Positions 8,951 through 17,367 of a stretch of 64,000 nt of DNA are shown here, piece by piece; the first letter of the stretch is position 1, and every line of letters starts with the position of its first letter. The DNA comes from Bifidobacterium aerophilum (GTDB lineage Bacteria > Actinomycetota > Actinomycetes > Actinomycetales > Bifidobacteriaceae): positions 62,001-126,000 of the forward strand of contig NZ_WHZW01000003.1 in the NCBI RefSeq assembly GCF_010667685.1, given 5' to 3'. The notes under the pieces are model-generated. The model worked only from the letters and a program-made list of their open reading frames with translations. It was not told where the DNA came from and searched no databases. Made by a program: the position numbers and the translations under genes.

Positions 8951-11053
8951 TCACTCGGCGTCCAGCATGTGCCGGACGGTGAAGTACAGCGCCCAGTCCT
9001 GGTCGTTGGCCATCGGATCGGCGAAATGCGCGCGTTCGCCGTTCACCGAGAACGGGAACACGTACGCGCACGATGCGCTGCCGTCCGGGAAGAACAGCTG
9101 CAGCAGCGCGCGTCGCGACGCCGTCGCACGACGGCGATACCGCGCGGCCGCGTCTTCGTCGTCCATGAGATCGGCGGCCAGGTCGAAGATGTCGGCGGTC
9201 AGTCCGCTCCAGTAGTGCGGGAACGTGTCGCCGTACTGCTTGCGTTTGCCGAACCAGAAACCGTCCCAGTGACGGATCGCGACCTCGTTGAGGTGCGCGT
9301 CCGGCTGGCATCCGTTGAACTGGTCGAGCACGCGCAACTGTTCGAAACCGGCGGCGAGCAGGTCACGGTCGCCGGTGAGCGCGGCGGTCTGCAGGATCAC
9401 GCTCGCGGCCGGGGCGACGATCGACTGCTCGTAGTTGACCTCGTGCTTCGGATAGTGCAGGCCAAGTCCGGCCAGCGTGCGCGCATGGGTGAGGAACAGG
9501 TCGCGCATCTCGGCCAGCAGACCGGTTTCGCCGGCCTGTTCGAGCGCGCGGCACAACGAGAGGATCGGCAGTTCGATCGGATAGAACCGGCTGCCGCCGC
9601 CCTCGTAGAACCAGCGGACGATGCGGCAGGCGATACGCAGGTCCTCCACGTCGCCGTCGAGCCGGTAGAACTCGACGTACAGTTCGGCGAACCACGGCGC
9701 GTTGTACATGCGCTTGTACGAGTTGTCGCGCGGCGCGTCGTTGAACACCTCGCCGGTCGCAACGTCGACCAGCTCGCGTTCGACGAACGAGCGGTAGTCG
9801 CGCAGACTGTCGGACAGCTCCTCGCGCAACGGCTGCCACTCGCCGCCCGGCATCGTGCCGGACAGGGCCATCGACACGTCGGCCAGCAGGTCGCCGTTCT
9901 CGTCCTCGACGATGCCGCGGTCCAGCTCACGCAGGTACGCGGCGACGAGCAGTCCCATGCCGACGCGCTCGCGGCCGGCGTTGTAGTCGTTGACCACGTT
10001 GCCCTTGTCGTCGCCGGCGTAGTAGTACTGGCGGCGATCCTCGTTGTCGTACGGCAGGTACGCGCCGGTCAGGTGCTCGTTTTGGCCGCGGTACTGCTGT
10101 TTGCGGGCGATGAAGCGCACGCGCTGGGCGATGAGTTCGTCGAGCGGCGCGGAGACGAACAGGCGCGTGCGCACGGTGCGGTCGCCGATGCGGACGGTGA
10201 ACGTGTGCTCGCCGGCGCGGTCGCGGTACTCGTCGTGGGTGTACGGGTCGTCGTCGGACGGGGTGAAGGCGAAGGTGTACGTGCCGTCGGGTTCGAGGGC
10301 GGCGGGGATGCCGTTGACGGTGACGGCGTCGGACGCATCGTCCTGGCTTGGCCGGAACGACGGGCGGATGCGCAGCACGGCGGTTTCGCTCGGGAACGTG
10401 ACGTACGTGTTCCAGCGGGCGTCGATGAACGCGCTGCGTTCGGCGGCCTGGGCGAAGAAGTCCTCGCACGAATCGCAGGGGAAGATCGTCCATGAGATCG
10501 TGCGGGTCTGGCCGGGGGCGAATTCCATCGCCTCGGGGTGCAGGACGAAACAGCCGCGGTCGTTGCTGTAGTGGACGAAATCGCGGCTGACGCTGTAGTC
10601 GGCGAGCGCGCCTTCGGTCAGGATCAGGCCGAGGTGCGGGGCACGACCGTTCATGCGCAGGGCGAGAGCCCAGCTGCAGGTGCCGCCGCAGAACAGGTGG
10701 ACGTTGCAGTGCCGGTCGATCGAATAGTCGCCGGTGTCGTCCCAGTAGCGGTCTTCGAGCGGCAGGGTGATGCCGATGTCGCCGACCGTGGTGACGATCG
10801 GCTTGCCCGTGGCGTTGGACAGGGCGATGGTCGTGACGCTGACGTCGCCGTCGCGCAGCATGTGGACGGACGACTGGATGCCATCCGGAGCGCTGACCGC
10901 GGCGTACGGGTGATCGGGGCGCAGCCAGTTCATGCCAGTCGGATCGGATGAGAATCGAATCGTTACGGCGCCGGGGTCGCCAAGTTCCGACGTCATGGAC
11001 CTGGTGTCCGCATATGCCGGAATTACCGGGGAATTCTTGCCTAGCGAGTACAT
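8951..11053 (-). CDS. Unrecognised 700-aa protein, possible alpha/alpha-barrel glycosidase
   Basis: I cannot name the family. The N-terminal ~300 residues look beta-rich (many DGDVSVTT-like strands). From about 320 onward the protein looks helical, with spaced aromatic motifs such as YYYAGDDKG, GLHYPKHEVNYEQS and HWDGFWFGKRKQYGD, resembling six-hairpin glycosidases or lyases. There is no signal peptide. The start at 11053 follows AGAAAGGA; a longer in-frame start at 11110 lacks such a site. It is upstream of and probably in one operon with GH42. A perfect palindrome at 11111-11128 recurs upstream of the ABC-A binding protein, implying a role in processing that importer's substrate. A hydrolase or lyase is inference. 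Confidence 0.6.
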   Translation of the reverse strand: MYSLGKNSPVIPAYADTRSMTSELGDPGAVTIRFSSDPTGMNWLRPDHPYAAVSAPDGIQSSVHMLRDGDVSVTTIALSNATGKPIVTTVGDIGITLPLEDRYWDDTGDYSIDRHCNVHLFCGGTCSWALALRMNGRAPHLGLILTEGALADYSVSRDFVHYSNDRGCFVLHPEAMEFAPGQTRTISWTIFPCDSCEDFFAQAAERSAFIDARWNTYVTFPSETAVLRIRPSFRPSQDDASDAVTVNGIPAALEPDGTYTFAFTPSDDDPYTHDEYRDRAGEHTFTVRIGDRTVRTRLFVSAPLDELIAQRVRFIARKQQYRGQNEHLTGAYLPYDNEDRRQYYYAGDDKGNVVNDYNAGRERVGMGLLVAAYLRELDRGIVEDENGDLLADVSMALSGTMPGGEWQPLREELSDSLRDYRSFVERELVDVATGEVFNDAPRDNSYKRMYNAPWFAELYVEFYRLDGDVEDLRIACRIVRWFYEGGGSRFYPIELPILSLCRALEQAGETGLLAEMRDLFLTHARTLAGLGLHYPKHEVNYEQSIVAPAASVILQTAALTGDRDLLAAGFEQLRVLDQFNGCQPDAHLNEVAIRHWDGFWFGKRKQYGDTFPHYWSGLTADIFDLAADLMDDEDAAARYRRRATASRRALLQLFFPDGSASCAYVFPFSVNGERAHFADPMANDQDWALYFTVRHMLDAE

Positions 11054-11110
11054 ACGCCAGTCCTTTCTGCACGAAGCATCGACGCTTCCGAACGTCGTCG
11101 TATCAACCAA

Positions 11111-11128
11111 AATCGCAACGCTGCGATT
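11111..11128. promoter_or_regulatory. LacI-type operator candidate AATCGCAACGCTGCGATT
   Basis: The 18-bp sequence has arms AATCGCA and TGCGATT around ACGC, 58 bases upstream of the 700-aa gene. The core TCGCAACGCTGCGATTCT is identical at 19083-19100, upstream of the ABC-A binding protein gene. Confidence 0.7.
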
Positions 11129-11229
11129 CTATACGATTTTGCATCTTCGCACAAATCGAAAACGCCGAATTTCGGTCACGGGATAGCACACCTCTGGATG
11201 ACACCCTCAACCCAGCGCAACGACAGCGA

Positions 11230-12180
11230 CGCTACGCCCCATCCTTAGCGGCAGAAAACACTTGCACGGCAACACGTCAGCGAGCGAAAACCGCCAACCC
11301 CTATCCTTAGTGGCAGAAAACACTCGCCGATACCTCGCTCAGCGAACGACAACTGCCACGCCGGCATCACAACATCACACCTGGCATCACAAAGCCACAT
11401 CCGGCATCACAACAACGTCACCCCAGGCATCACAAAGCCACATCCGGCATCACAACGTCACACGCCGCCCTATAGCCAAATTTCACCCCAATTCCGGTCA
11501 TTTGCAGCGCACTGGATGGAAAATCACACACCATGCCACCATATGACCCAACGCTTTCTCGCGCGATGGCATTCTCGCGCTACAAACCATCGCGCGACCC
11601 CGCAATACCCGAATACGGGGTAATGCGAGGTCACAGGATGGCAGAACATCGAGCTTTGCCATCCCTTGAACAACCGCACGGTCGCGCGATGGCACCACGA
11701 GCCGATCCGCCATCCCGTGACCGAAATTAGGTCGATTCCGGGCACCGTCAAGCGCATAGGATGGAAGGACGACGCCTAATTCCATCGCGTGAGGAATCGT
11801 GTATGCACGGGACGGAAAAACAAGCCGATATTCCGTCCCGTGAACACTATTGACTTAAGCACCAATCATCCGATAATGGAGCGCAACTATTCCCGGAAAA
11901 GAACGGCTTCGGCCCAGAATAGTTGCGCTGAACTATCGCCAACACAACTATTTCCGGAACAAAGGGACGATTTCCCAGAATAGTTGCGCCGAGATATTGC
12001 CGGTGCAACTATTTTGGGAGTTCGGGGCTGATTTCCGAGAATAGTTGCGCCGGGATGCTGACGGCCGGATGTTGCCAACCGGACATCATCCGACTCTCAT
12101 CGACTCTCATCCGACTCTCATCGACTCTCATCGACTCTCATCGACCATGATCGACCTTTCACCGACCTTCATCGGTCATC
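11230..12180. repeat. Series of distinct intergenic repeat clusters in a 1.2-kb non-coding gap
   Basis: The gap 11054-12285 shows no convincing gene. It holds, in order: two copies of TCCTTAGYGGCAGAAAACAC (near 11241 and 11297); about five copies of GGCATCACAA (11372-11465); a stretch with GGATGG/CCATCC and GCGATGG motifs (about 11560-11780); three palindromic units built on GCGCAACTATT and its complement (11878-12055); and a tandem run of CGACTCTCAT (12092-12150). The GCGCAACTATT family reappears at 21930-22150. Each type stays in its own block. Confidence 0.7.
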
Positions 12181-12285
12181 ATCAGCCAGCCTCAGCCAGC
12201 ACCGCACCGGGAGCTGAACGCTGCGACAATCCATCCTCCGCTACAGCGTGCGCAGGCCGTGATTCACCCCGCCGACATCTCGCCA

Positions 12286-13272
12286 TTACAGCGCGCACAG
12301 GGCGCGGCGGATGACTGGTGCATAGAAGCGTTCGACGGCGATCAGGTTCGGATGGGTGCCGCTGGGCTGGTGTTCGGGGTGCTCGTAGGTGACGGTTTGC
12401 GGGGTGCCGGGCAGGCCATCCGAACCATTGCGGTCGAAGGAATAGGCGATGCGATCGGCGGCGCGGCGCGGGTCGAGATCGGCGTCGTCGAACACGTCTG
12501 CCACGCTCACGCCCCACTTGCGGCATGCGTCCAGCTCGATCGACCGCAGGGCCAGCTGGATCTCCATGTCCACTCCGGCAAGTTTCGCGACCGCCACATA
12601 GACGATCCGCGCCGCCGGCCAGCGACGGCGGTATTCGGCGATCGTCGCCTCGAAGCAGCCGGCGAACGTACTGCGGTCAAACGCCAACGCATCATGACCG
12701 GCCACGCCATCGACGTCATGATCATCGGCATGCCCGTGGGCGATGTCGTCGGCCGAATCCTGCTTACAGCCATCAGACGACCGTTCGTCACGGGTCGCAG
12801 CATCTCCGAAATGGCAATCGCACGCAACGCCGTTTGCGGAATCGGAATGAACCGAATCGTGCGATGCGCCGTCGTCACGCCGCACGATATCGCGGGCGTC
12901 ACCGCCCCGGGTCCGCCGCGACCGGTCACCGGCAACCGCCATTCGATCGTCACCGTCGGCGGCACGGTTGATCACCGCGCCGAGCCGGTCCATGATGCCG
13001 TCCATGTATCCGTCATTCGTACCGCCGTCGAACAGGATCACGTCGGGAGCGGGCGTGCCGGCCGGAACCTCGTCGCACTGATCGATGATCTGGCCGCCCA
13101 AGTCAGGTCGCGTCATCGGCCGCGGCAGTATGGCCGCACCGTTGCGGGCGAACTTGAACAGCCGTATCCCCTCCGCATCGGCGACCACATCCGCGCACGA
13201 GCGCTGCGGATACGTATGTCCCTCGATGATGCTGTCGCCGAACGCGTACAATACCTTGCCGTTGCAATCCAT
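12286..13272 (-). CDS. SGNH/GDSL hydrolase, probable carbohydrate esterase, with a long low-complexity insertion
   Basis: A 328-residue SGNH hydrolase. The FGDSIIEG block gives the nucleophile Ser14, GGTNDGYM (83-90) gives the block with the oxyanion Asn, and THPN near the C-terminus supplies the catalytic His (about 307). Such proteins in hydrolase clusters usually remove acetyl groups from sugars, so a xylan or oligosaccharide acetylesterase is plausible. The start at 13272 follows GGGGAAG and precedes the GDS motif by the usual distance. Residues ~105-199 are an Asp/Arg/Ala/His-rich segment with no family counterpart, placed in a loop of an otherwise ~230-residue fold. It reads as an insertion because the frame is kept on both sides. 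No signal peptide. Confidence 0.75.
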   Translation of the reverse strand: MDCNGKVLYAFGDSIIEGHTYPQRSCADVVADAEGIRLFKFARNGAAILPRPMTRPDLGGQIIDQCDEVPAGTPAPDVILFDGGTNDGYMDGIMDRLGAVINRAADGDDRMAVAGDRSRRTRGGDARDIVRRDDGASHDSVHSDSANGVACDCHFGDAATRDERSSDGCKQDSADDIAHGHADDHDVDGVAGHDALAFDRSTFAGCFEATIAEYRRRWPAARIVYVAVAKLAGVDMEIQLALRSIELDACRKWGVSVADVFDDADLDPRRAADRIAYSFDRNGSDGLPGTPQTVTYEHPEHQPSGTHPNLIAVERFYAPVIRRALCAL

Positions 13273-13433
13273 AGCCACTTCCCCGATTCCGGCCCGTCTC
13301 GCATACCACATCCAATATAAGGAAAACGGCGGCATACACGCGGGGAGAAGAAAGGGAATCCCCACGACGCATGCCGCCGCCCTCGGCAGGTGGCCCGTCC
13401 GAGCCGCCATCCGGCCATCCGGTCACCCGCCGC

Positions 13434-13477
13434 GCGCAAACCAACGCAAACACCCCGTGCAGCGTTGGCTTGCGCCC
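13434..13477. repeat. Hairpin repeat with arms GCGCAAACCAACGC / GCGTTGGCTTGCGC
   Basis: Inverted repeat in the gap before the GH43 stop. A close relative lies at 39823-39867 beside another gene end, so this is a small recurrent family, possibly a terminator. Confidence 0.55.
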
Positions 13478-13522
13478 ATTACCGCCACCGGCCACGGAGG
13501 CCGGCCGAAGGAAGTCCTCCGG

Positions 13523-14449
13523 TCACAGGCCGTTGTCCCATTCGTCGTGCCATTCGAGCAGCGCCGTGCCGTCGCCGATCTCGATCGGCAGGGTGACGAG
13601 TTCGGAATTGCCGAGATCCTTGGGATTCCAACGGTCGCCGATATACAGGAACCTGCTCGCATGCCAGTCGTCGCGTCCGGCGTCCGCACCGTTGAGCGGC
13701 ACGACGATGTCGCACTGCGAGTCGAACGTGCGCGATCCGGCCGGCGTGAACGCCTTCCACTCGCTCCACGGGCCGTGCAGGTCGGTCGCGGTGGCGTACA
13801 TGTTGTCGTTGCAGTCCCAGCCGGTCAGCTGCGAGCCGAACCAGTAGTAGGTGCCGTCGCGCTTGACCATGATCGGTGACTCGTAGCCCGCCCAGTAGTC
13901 GGTGCCGCGCAGGCAGACCACGTCCTCGACCACTGACAGGTAGTCCTCGGACAGTCGGTAGACGTGCGTGCCGTGCGGACGGTCCTCCGAAAGGATGTAT
14001 CCAGTGCCGTCCTCATCCTGGAACACGCCGATGTCGCGCGATTCGTAGCCGCGGAACTGGAACGTTGCGAGAAACTCGAACGGACCGGTCGGCGAATCCG
14101 CGATCGCGGTGCCGATGTGCGCGTACGAGTAGTTGTCCTCGCCGTCGACGTGCAGGTACATGACGTACTTGCCGTCCGACGGGCGACGCATGACCTTCGG
14201 CCGTTCGATGATGCGCTTCGGACCGGTGATCGAATCCTCGTCGCCGACCGGCAGTACCGTGCCTTCGTTGCGCCACGTCGCGAAATCCGTGGTGGAGTAG
14301 CAGGCGACGCCCTGGAAGAGGTTGCCGTGATTCTTGATCTCGCCGTACGCGTACCAGCGGTCGCCGAAACGCTGCACGCCGATGCCGTGGAGCTGGGCGA
14401 CGTTGCCGTCCGTGTCGCGGAACAGCTGTACGCCGTGAAGTGTTGCCAT
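13523..14449 (-). CDS. GH43 enzyme, exo-beta-1,3-galactanase-like (subfamily 24 type)
   Basis: A 308-residue five-bladed beta-propeller of GH43. The pattern differs from the arabinofuranosidase-like GH43s elsewhere in the window. It opens with GVQLFRDTDGNVAQLHG and has IERPKVMRRPSDGKYVMYLH, RDIGVFQDEDGTGY and GYESPIMVKRDGTYYWFGS, an arrangement I associate with exo-beta-1,3-galactanases that strip galactose from the backbone of type II arabinogalactan. No secretion signal or carbohydrate-binding domain is present. The start at 14449 has GGGTTCC upstream in the gene sense only weakly; no better start is seen. The subfamily assignment is from remembered motifs and needs a profile search. Confidence 0.7.
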   Translation of the reverse strand: MATLHGVQLFRDTDGNVAQLHGIGVQRFGDRWYAYGEIKNHGNLFQGVACYSTTDFATWRNEGTVLPVGDEDSITGPKRIIERPKVMRRPSDGKYVMYLHVDGEDNYSYAHIGTAIADSPTGPFEFLATFQFRGYESRDIGVFQDEDGTGYILSEDRPHGTHVYRLSEDYLSVVEDVVCLRGTDYWAGYESPIMVKRDGTYYWFGSQLTGWDCNDNMYATATDLHGPWSEWKAFTPAGSRTFDSQCDIVVPLNGADAGRDDWHASRFLYIGDRWNPKDLGNSELVTLPIEIGDGTALLEWHDEWDNGL

Positions 14450-14509
14450 GATTGGGTTCCTTTGGGATTGTAAGTGGTTGATGACTTGGGCGGGCCGATC
14501 GGAACGGCC

Positions 14510-14690
14510 GCAACTGAGTGCCGGTTACGATTTGCGGACTCGGTTAGGGCCGTTTACGGAGGAGAAACGACCGTAGATGAGTGCCTGTTACGACTAACGG
14601 ACTCGGTTAGGGCCGTTTACGAAAGAATAACGACCGTAGATGAGTCGGGATTGTACGGCGGGACTCAGTTGCGGCTGCCGGGAGTGAGAC
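14510..14690. repeat. Repeats of GGACTCGGTTAGGGCCGTT with inverted partners
   Basis: Two near-identical copies (near 14537 and 14599) alternate with AACGACCGTAGATGAGT arms, forming potential hairpins. The same family, in variant form, fills the gap at 26165-26320. No gene is seen. Confidence 0.55.
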
Positions 14691-14694
14691 TGTC

Positions 14695-15097
14695 CGCTTA
14701 ACGGATCAGTCCCGCAACAGCGGACTCGCTCTACGAGCGAGACTCAATCCGACCCTCGCTCGGCTACCGCCTCGCTCAGGCTGATCCTACGGGAAGCCCA
14801 CCGGGCTTCCCGCTTAACGGATCAGTCCTGCAATTAAGGACCTCGCTACGCTCGGACTCAATCCGACCTTCGCTCGGCTACCGCCTCGCTCAGGCTGATC
14901 CTACGGGAAGCCCACCGGGCTTCCCGCTTAACGGATCAGCCCTTGACGGCTCCGCCTTCGGCCTTCGCAACTACGGACTTCGCTGCGCGAAGACTCAGCA
15001 TTGGCTCCGGGCTGCGGCCCATATTGCCGCAGCCCTACGCTCGTCGCCGTCGGAAAGCCCACAGGGCTTTCCTGAAGGGGCTGATCGAAGATCAGCC
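14695..15097. repeat. Structured tandem repeat downstream of the ABC-A permease gene
   Basis: Two tandem units (about 14695-14810 and 14811-14924) and a partial third. Each ends in a 9-bp hairpin (GGGAAGCCC / GGGCTTCCC, loop ACC) at 14791-14811 and 14905-14925. Outer arms CTGATCC and GGATCAG flank each hairpin. A variant hairpin (GGAAAGCCC / GGGCTTTCC) is at 15052-15072, a 10-bp GGGCTGCGGC hairpin at 15010-15036, and a GGGCTGATC / GATCAGCCC hairpin covers the permease stop codon. A homologous block lies at 43310-43675 with different inner stems. Confidence 0.75.
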
Positions 15098-16054
15098 CTT
15101 CACGGCTCCGATCATCACGCCCTTGTTGAAGTACTTCTGGAGGAAGGGGTAGAGCACGAGCAGCGGCAGGGTCGAGACGATGATCACGCCGTACTTGATC
15201 TGGTTGGCGAACTTGCGCTGCTGGATCAGGTCCATGCCGCTCGACTGCGCGCCGGTGATGCCGGTCTGGTTCGCCAGCAGGATCGAACGCAGCACGTTCT
15301 GCAACGGCAGCTTCTCCGTATCGCGGATGTACACCAGGCCCGTGAAGAAGTCGTTCCAGTGGCCGACGAAGTAGTACAGCGCCAGCACGGCGATGATCGC
15401 GGACGACAGCGGGATCACGATCTTCAGGAAGTAGCCCCAATAGCCGAGACCGTCGAGCTGCGACGCGTCGTGCAGATCCTCGGGGATCGACGACTCGAAG
15501 AACGAACGCGCGATGATCACGTTCCACACCGACACCGCGCCCGGCAGGATGAACACCAGCCAGTTGTCGAGCAGTCCGAGCTGCTTGTACAGCAGGTAGT
15601 TCGGGATCAGGCCGCCGGAGAAGAACATCGTGAACGTGAACAGGAACAGGATGATGCGCCGCGGCTTGAACTCGCGCCGCGACAGCGCGAACGAGACCGG
15701 GATCGTCACGAGCATGTTGAGCGCGGTGCCGACCACCGAGTACACGATCGTGTTCCAGTATCCGATCCAGATGCGCGAATCGGAGAACACCTTCTCATAG
15801 CCGCCGAGACTGAACCCGACCGGCCAGACGGTCACCTGCCCCTGGTTCACGGCCGTCTGGTTCGACACGGACGCGATGATCACGAACCAGATCGGATAGA
15901 TGACCGCGACGACGACCAACGCCAGCACCACCCAGATCACGGTATCGGTGATCCAGTCGGACACGGTCTTCTTCTGGTGGACCTTCGGGTTCCACGGAAT
16001 GTCCTCAGCGCTCGCCTTGGGCGCGAGCGACGGCTGCACGGTTGCACTAGTCAT
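15092..16054 (-). CDS. ABC-A sugar transporter permease, MalG/LplC type
   Basis: A 320-residue inner-membrane permease of the CUT1 class with about six spans. The cytoplasmic EAA loop is recognisable (EDLHDASQLDGLGYW, ~195-210, followed by IVIPLSS). It ends in KYFNKGVMIGAVKG, characteristic of LplC/YtcP relatives that import complex oligosaccharides. It is the last gene of the order binding protein, LplB-type permease, LplC-type permease. No ATPase is encoded nearby; in bifidobacteria and relatives a shared MsiK-like ATPase usually serves such systems. It is paralogous to the protein at 43670-44626. The final codons lie inside a repeated hairpin sequence. Confidence 0.92.
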   Translation of the reverse strand: MTSATVQPSLAPKASAEDIPWNPKVHQKKTVSDWITDTVIWVVLALVVVAVIYPIWFVIIASVSNQTAVNQGQVTVWPVGFSLGGYEKVFSDSRIWIGYWNTIVYSVVGTALNMLVTIPVSFALSRREFKPRRIILFLFTFTMFFSGGLIPNYLLYKQLGLLDNWLVFILPGAVSVWNVIIARSFFESSIPEDLHDASQLDGLGYWGYFLKIVIPLSSAIIAVLALYYFVGHWNDFFTGLVYIRDTEKLPLQNVLRSILLANQTGITGAQSSGMDLIQQRKFANQIKYGVIIVSTLPLLVLYPFLQKYFNKGVMIGAVKG

Positions 16055-16084
16055 GATTTGCCTTACCTTTCCGCTTCGCCCGGG

Positions 16085-17080
16085 CTAGAAGATGCTCGTG
16101 TCGGACGCCTTCTTCGAGATGAAGTTGGCGAGCACGAGGAAGAAGAAGTTGACCAACGTATTGAACAGTCCGATGGCCGTCGCGTAACTGAACTGGTTGC
16201 CGAGGATGCCGATGCGGTACGTGTATGTCGAGATGACTTCGGATGCGGACAGATTCATCGAGTTCTGCATGAGGAAGACCTTCTCGAATCCGACGTTGAG
16301 CACGTTGCCCATGTTCATGATGAGCATGATGCCGACGGTCGGCATGATGGTCGGAATGTCGACGTAGCGGATGAGCTGCAGTCGGCCGGCGCCGTCGATC
16401 TTGGCGGCCTCGTACAGCGCGAGGTCGACGCTCGAAAGCGCGGCGAGGTAGATGATGCAGTTCCAGCCCATGTGCTGCCATACCTCGGTGATCCAGTAGA
16501 TCGGGGTGAACAGGTTCGGCTTGGCGAGCAGGTTCGTGTCCGGGAAGAACCGGCCGAGCAGACCGGTGTTCGGGGCAAGGAAGATGTTGATCATCGTGAC
16601 GATGACGACGGTGGAGATGAAGTGCGGCAGATAGGTGACGGTCTGCACGAACGACTTGATCCTGACGGAACCGATCTGGTTGATGAGCAGCGCAAGGATG
16701 ATCGGCGCGATGAAGCCCATGATCAGCGTCCACAGGGAGATGCGCAGCGTGTTGGTGAGGATCTGCACGAACATGCCGGACTTGAAGAACTGGTTGAAGT
16801 ATTTCATGCCGGCGAACGTGCCGCCCATGAGGCCCTTGCTCGGGTTGAAGTTGTAGAAGGCGAGGCGCAGGCCGTACATCGGCACGTAGGCGAAGAGGGC
16901 CACGAAGATCATGGCCGGCAGGCTCATGAGCCACAGGGCGCCGTAACGCTTGAAGTGACGGACGAACTTGACGCCCAGAGGGGCGTGCTTTGCGGCTTCG
17001 ATGTTGTCGACGACGGACGCGGTTCCGTCGCCGTTCGGTACTGCAGCCGTAGTCGCCGCAGTCTTACGAGATGCAGACAT
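16085..17080 (-). CDS. ABC-A sugar transporter permease, MalF/LplB type
   Basis: A 331-residue permease that pairs with the 15092-16054 product. The N-terminal ~45 residues are cytoplasmic, then about six spans. The EAA motif is EAAKIDGAGRLQLI (about 218-231). It shares the LPAMIFVALFAYVPMYGL and GWNCIIYLAALS stretches with its paralogue at 44645-45649. The start at 17080 was chosen over a longer open frame to 17323, because the upstream part is hairpin-rich non-coding DNA with no conservation to the paralogue. The ribosome site is weak (AAAGAAAG). A 30-base gap separates it from the next gene. Confidence 0.92.
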   Translation of the reverse strand: MSASRKTAATTAAVPNGDGTASVVDNIEAAKHAPLGVKFVRHFKRYGALWLMSLPAMIFVALFAYVPMYGLRLAFYNFNPSKGLMGGTFAGMKYFNQFFKSGMFVQILTNTLRISLWTLIMGFIAPIILALLINQIGSVRIKSFVQTVTYLPHFISTVVIVTMINIFLAPNTGLLGRFFPDTNLLAKPNLFTPIYWITEVWQHMGWNCIIYLAALSSVDLALYEAAKIDGAGRLQLIRYVDIPTIMPTVGIMLIMNMGNVLNVGFEKVFLMQNSMNLSASEVISTYTYRIGILGNQFSYATAIGLFNTLVNFFFLVLANFISKKASDTSIF

Positions 17081-17103
17081 TGTCGTTTCTTTCTTTTTGT
17101 CCT

Positions 17104-17345
17104 TTTCCTTTGCTCCCCCTGATAGGACATTGCCGTTCAGCAAACAGCGGAGCTGTTTGTAGGCAATGTGCGAGACGACAGTCGAGCCGGCAGGCAGTCG
17201 GTCGAAGGCCGTCCATAGTTGCTGGAGGAGCTGGCCGCGAAGCGGACTGAGGGGGCAGATGGGCAGAACCTCTGCGCCCCTCAGTCGGCCTGCGGCTGAC
17301 GGCTCCCCCGGAAGGGGGAGCAAAGGGATACGTGGATCAGTTTGC
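17104..17345. repeat. Hairpin-rich spacer between binding-protein and permease genes of ABC-A
   Basis: This gap contains a nested hairpin at 17128-17168 (arms CATTGCC/GGCAATG and CAAACAGC/GCTGTTTG) and a CCCCTCAGTC...GCTGACGGCTCCCCC element with GGGGGAGC hairpins (about 17265-17325). The equivalent spacer in operon B (45690-45905) has the same element. Such spacers can lower permease expression relative to the binding protein. Confidence 0.6.
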
Positions 17346-17367
17346 TCCTGCTACAGAGCCGAGGACA

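Noticed and set aside
11372-11465. Possible CRISPR array of GGCATCACAA repeats
   Set aside because: Repeat only ~10 bases, spacers of 7-20 bases and uneven, and no cas genes nearby.
12676-12960. Frameshift as the explanation for the odd SGNH segment
   Set aside because: Family motifs occur on both sides in the same frame, and no alternative frame restores similarity, so an in-frame insertion fits better.
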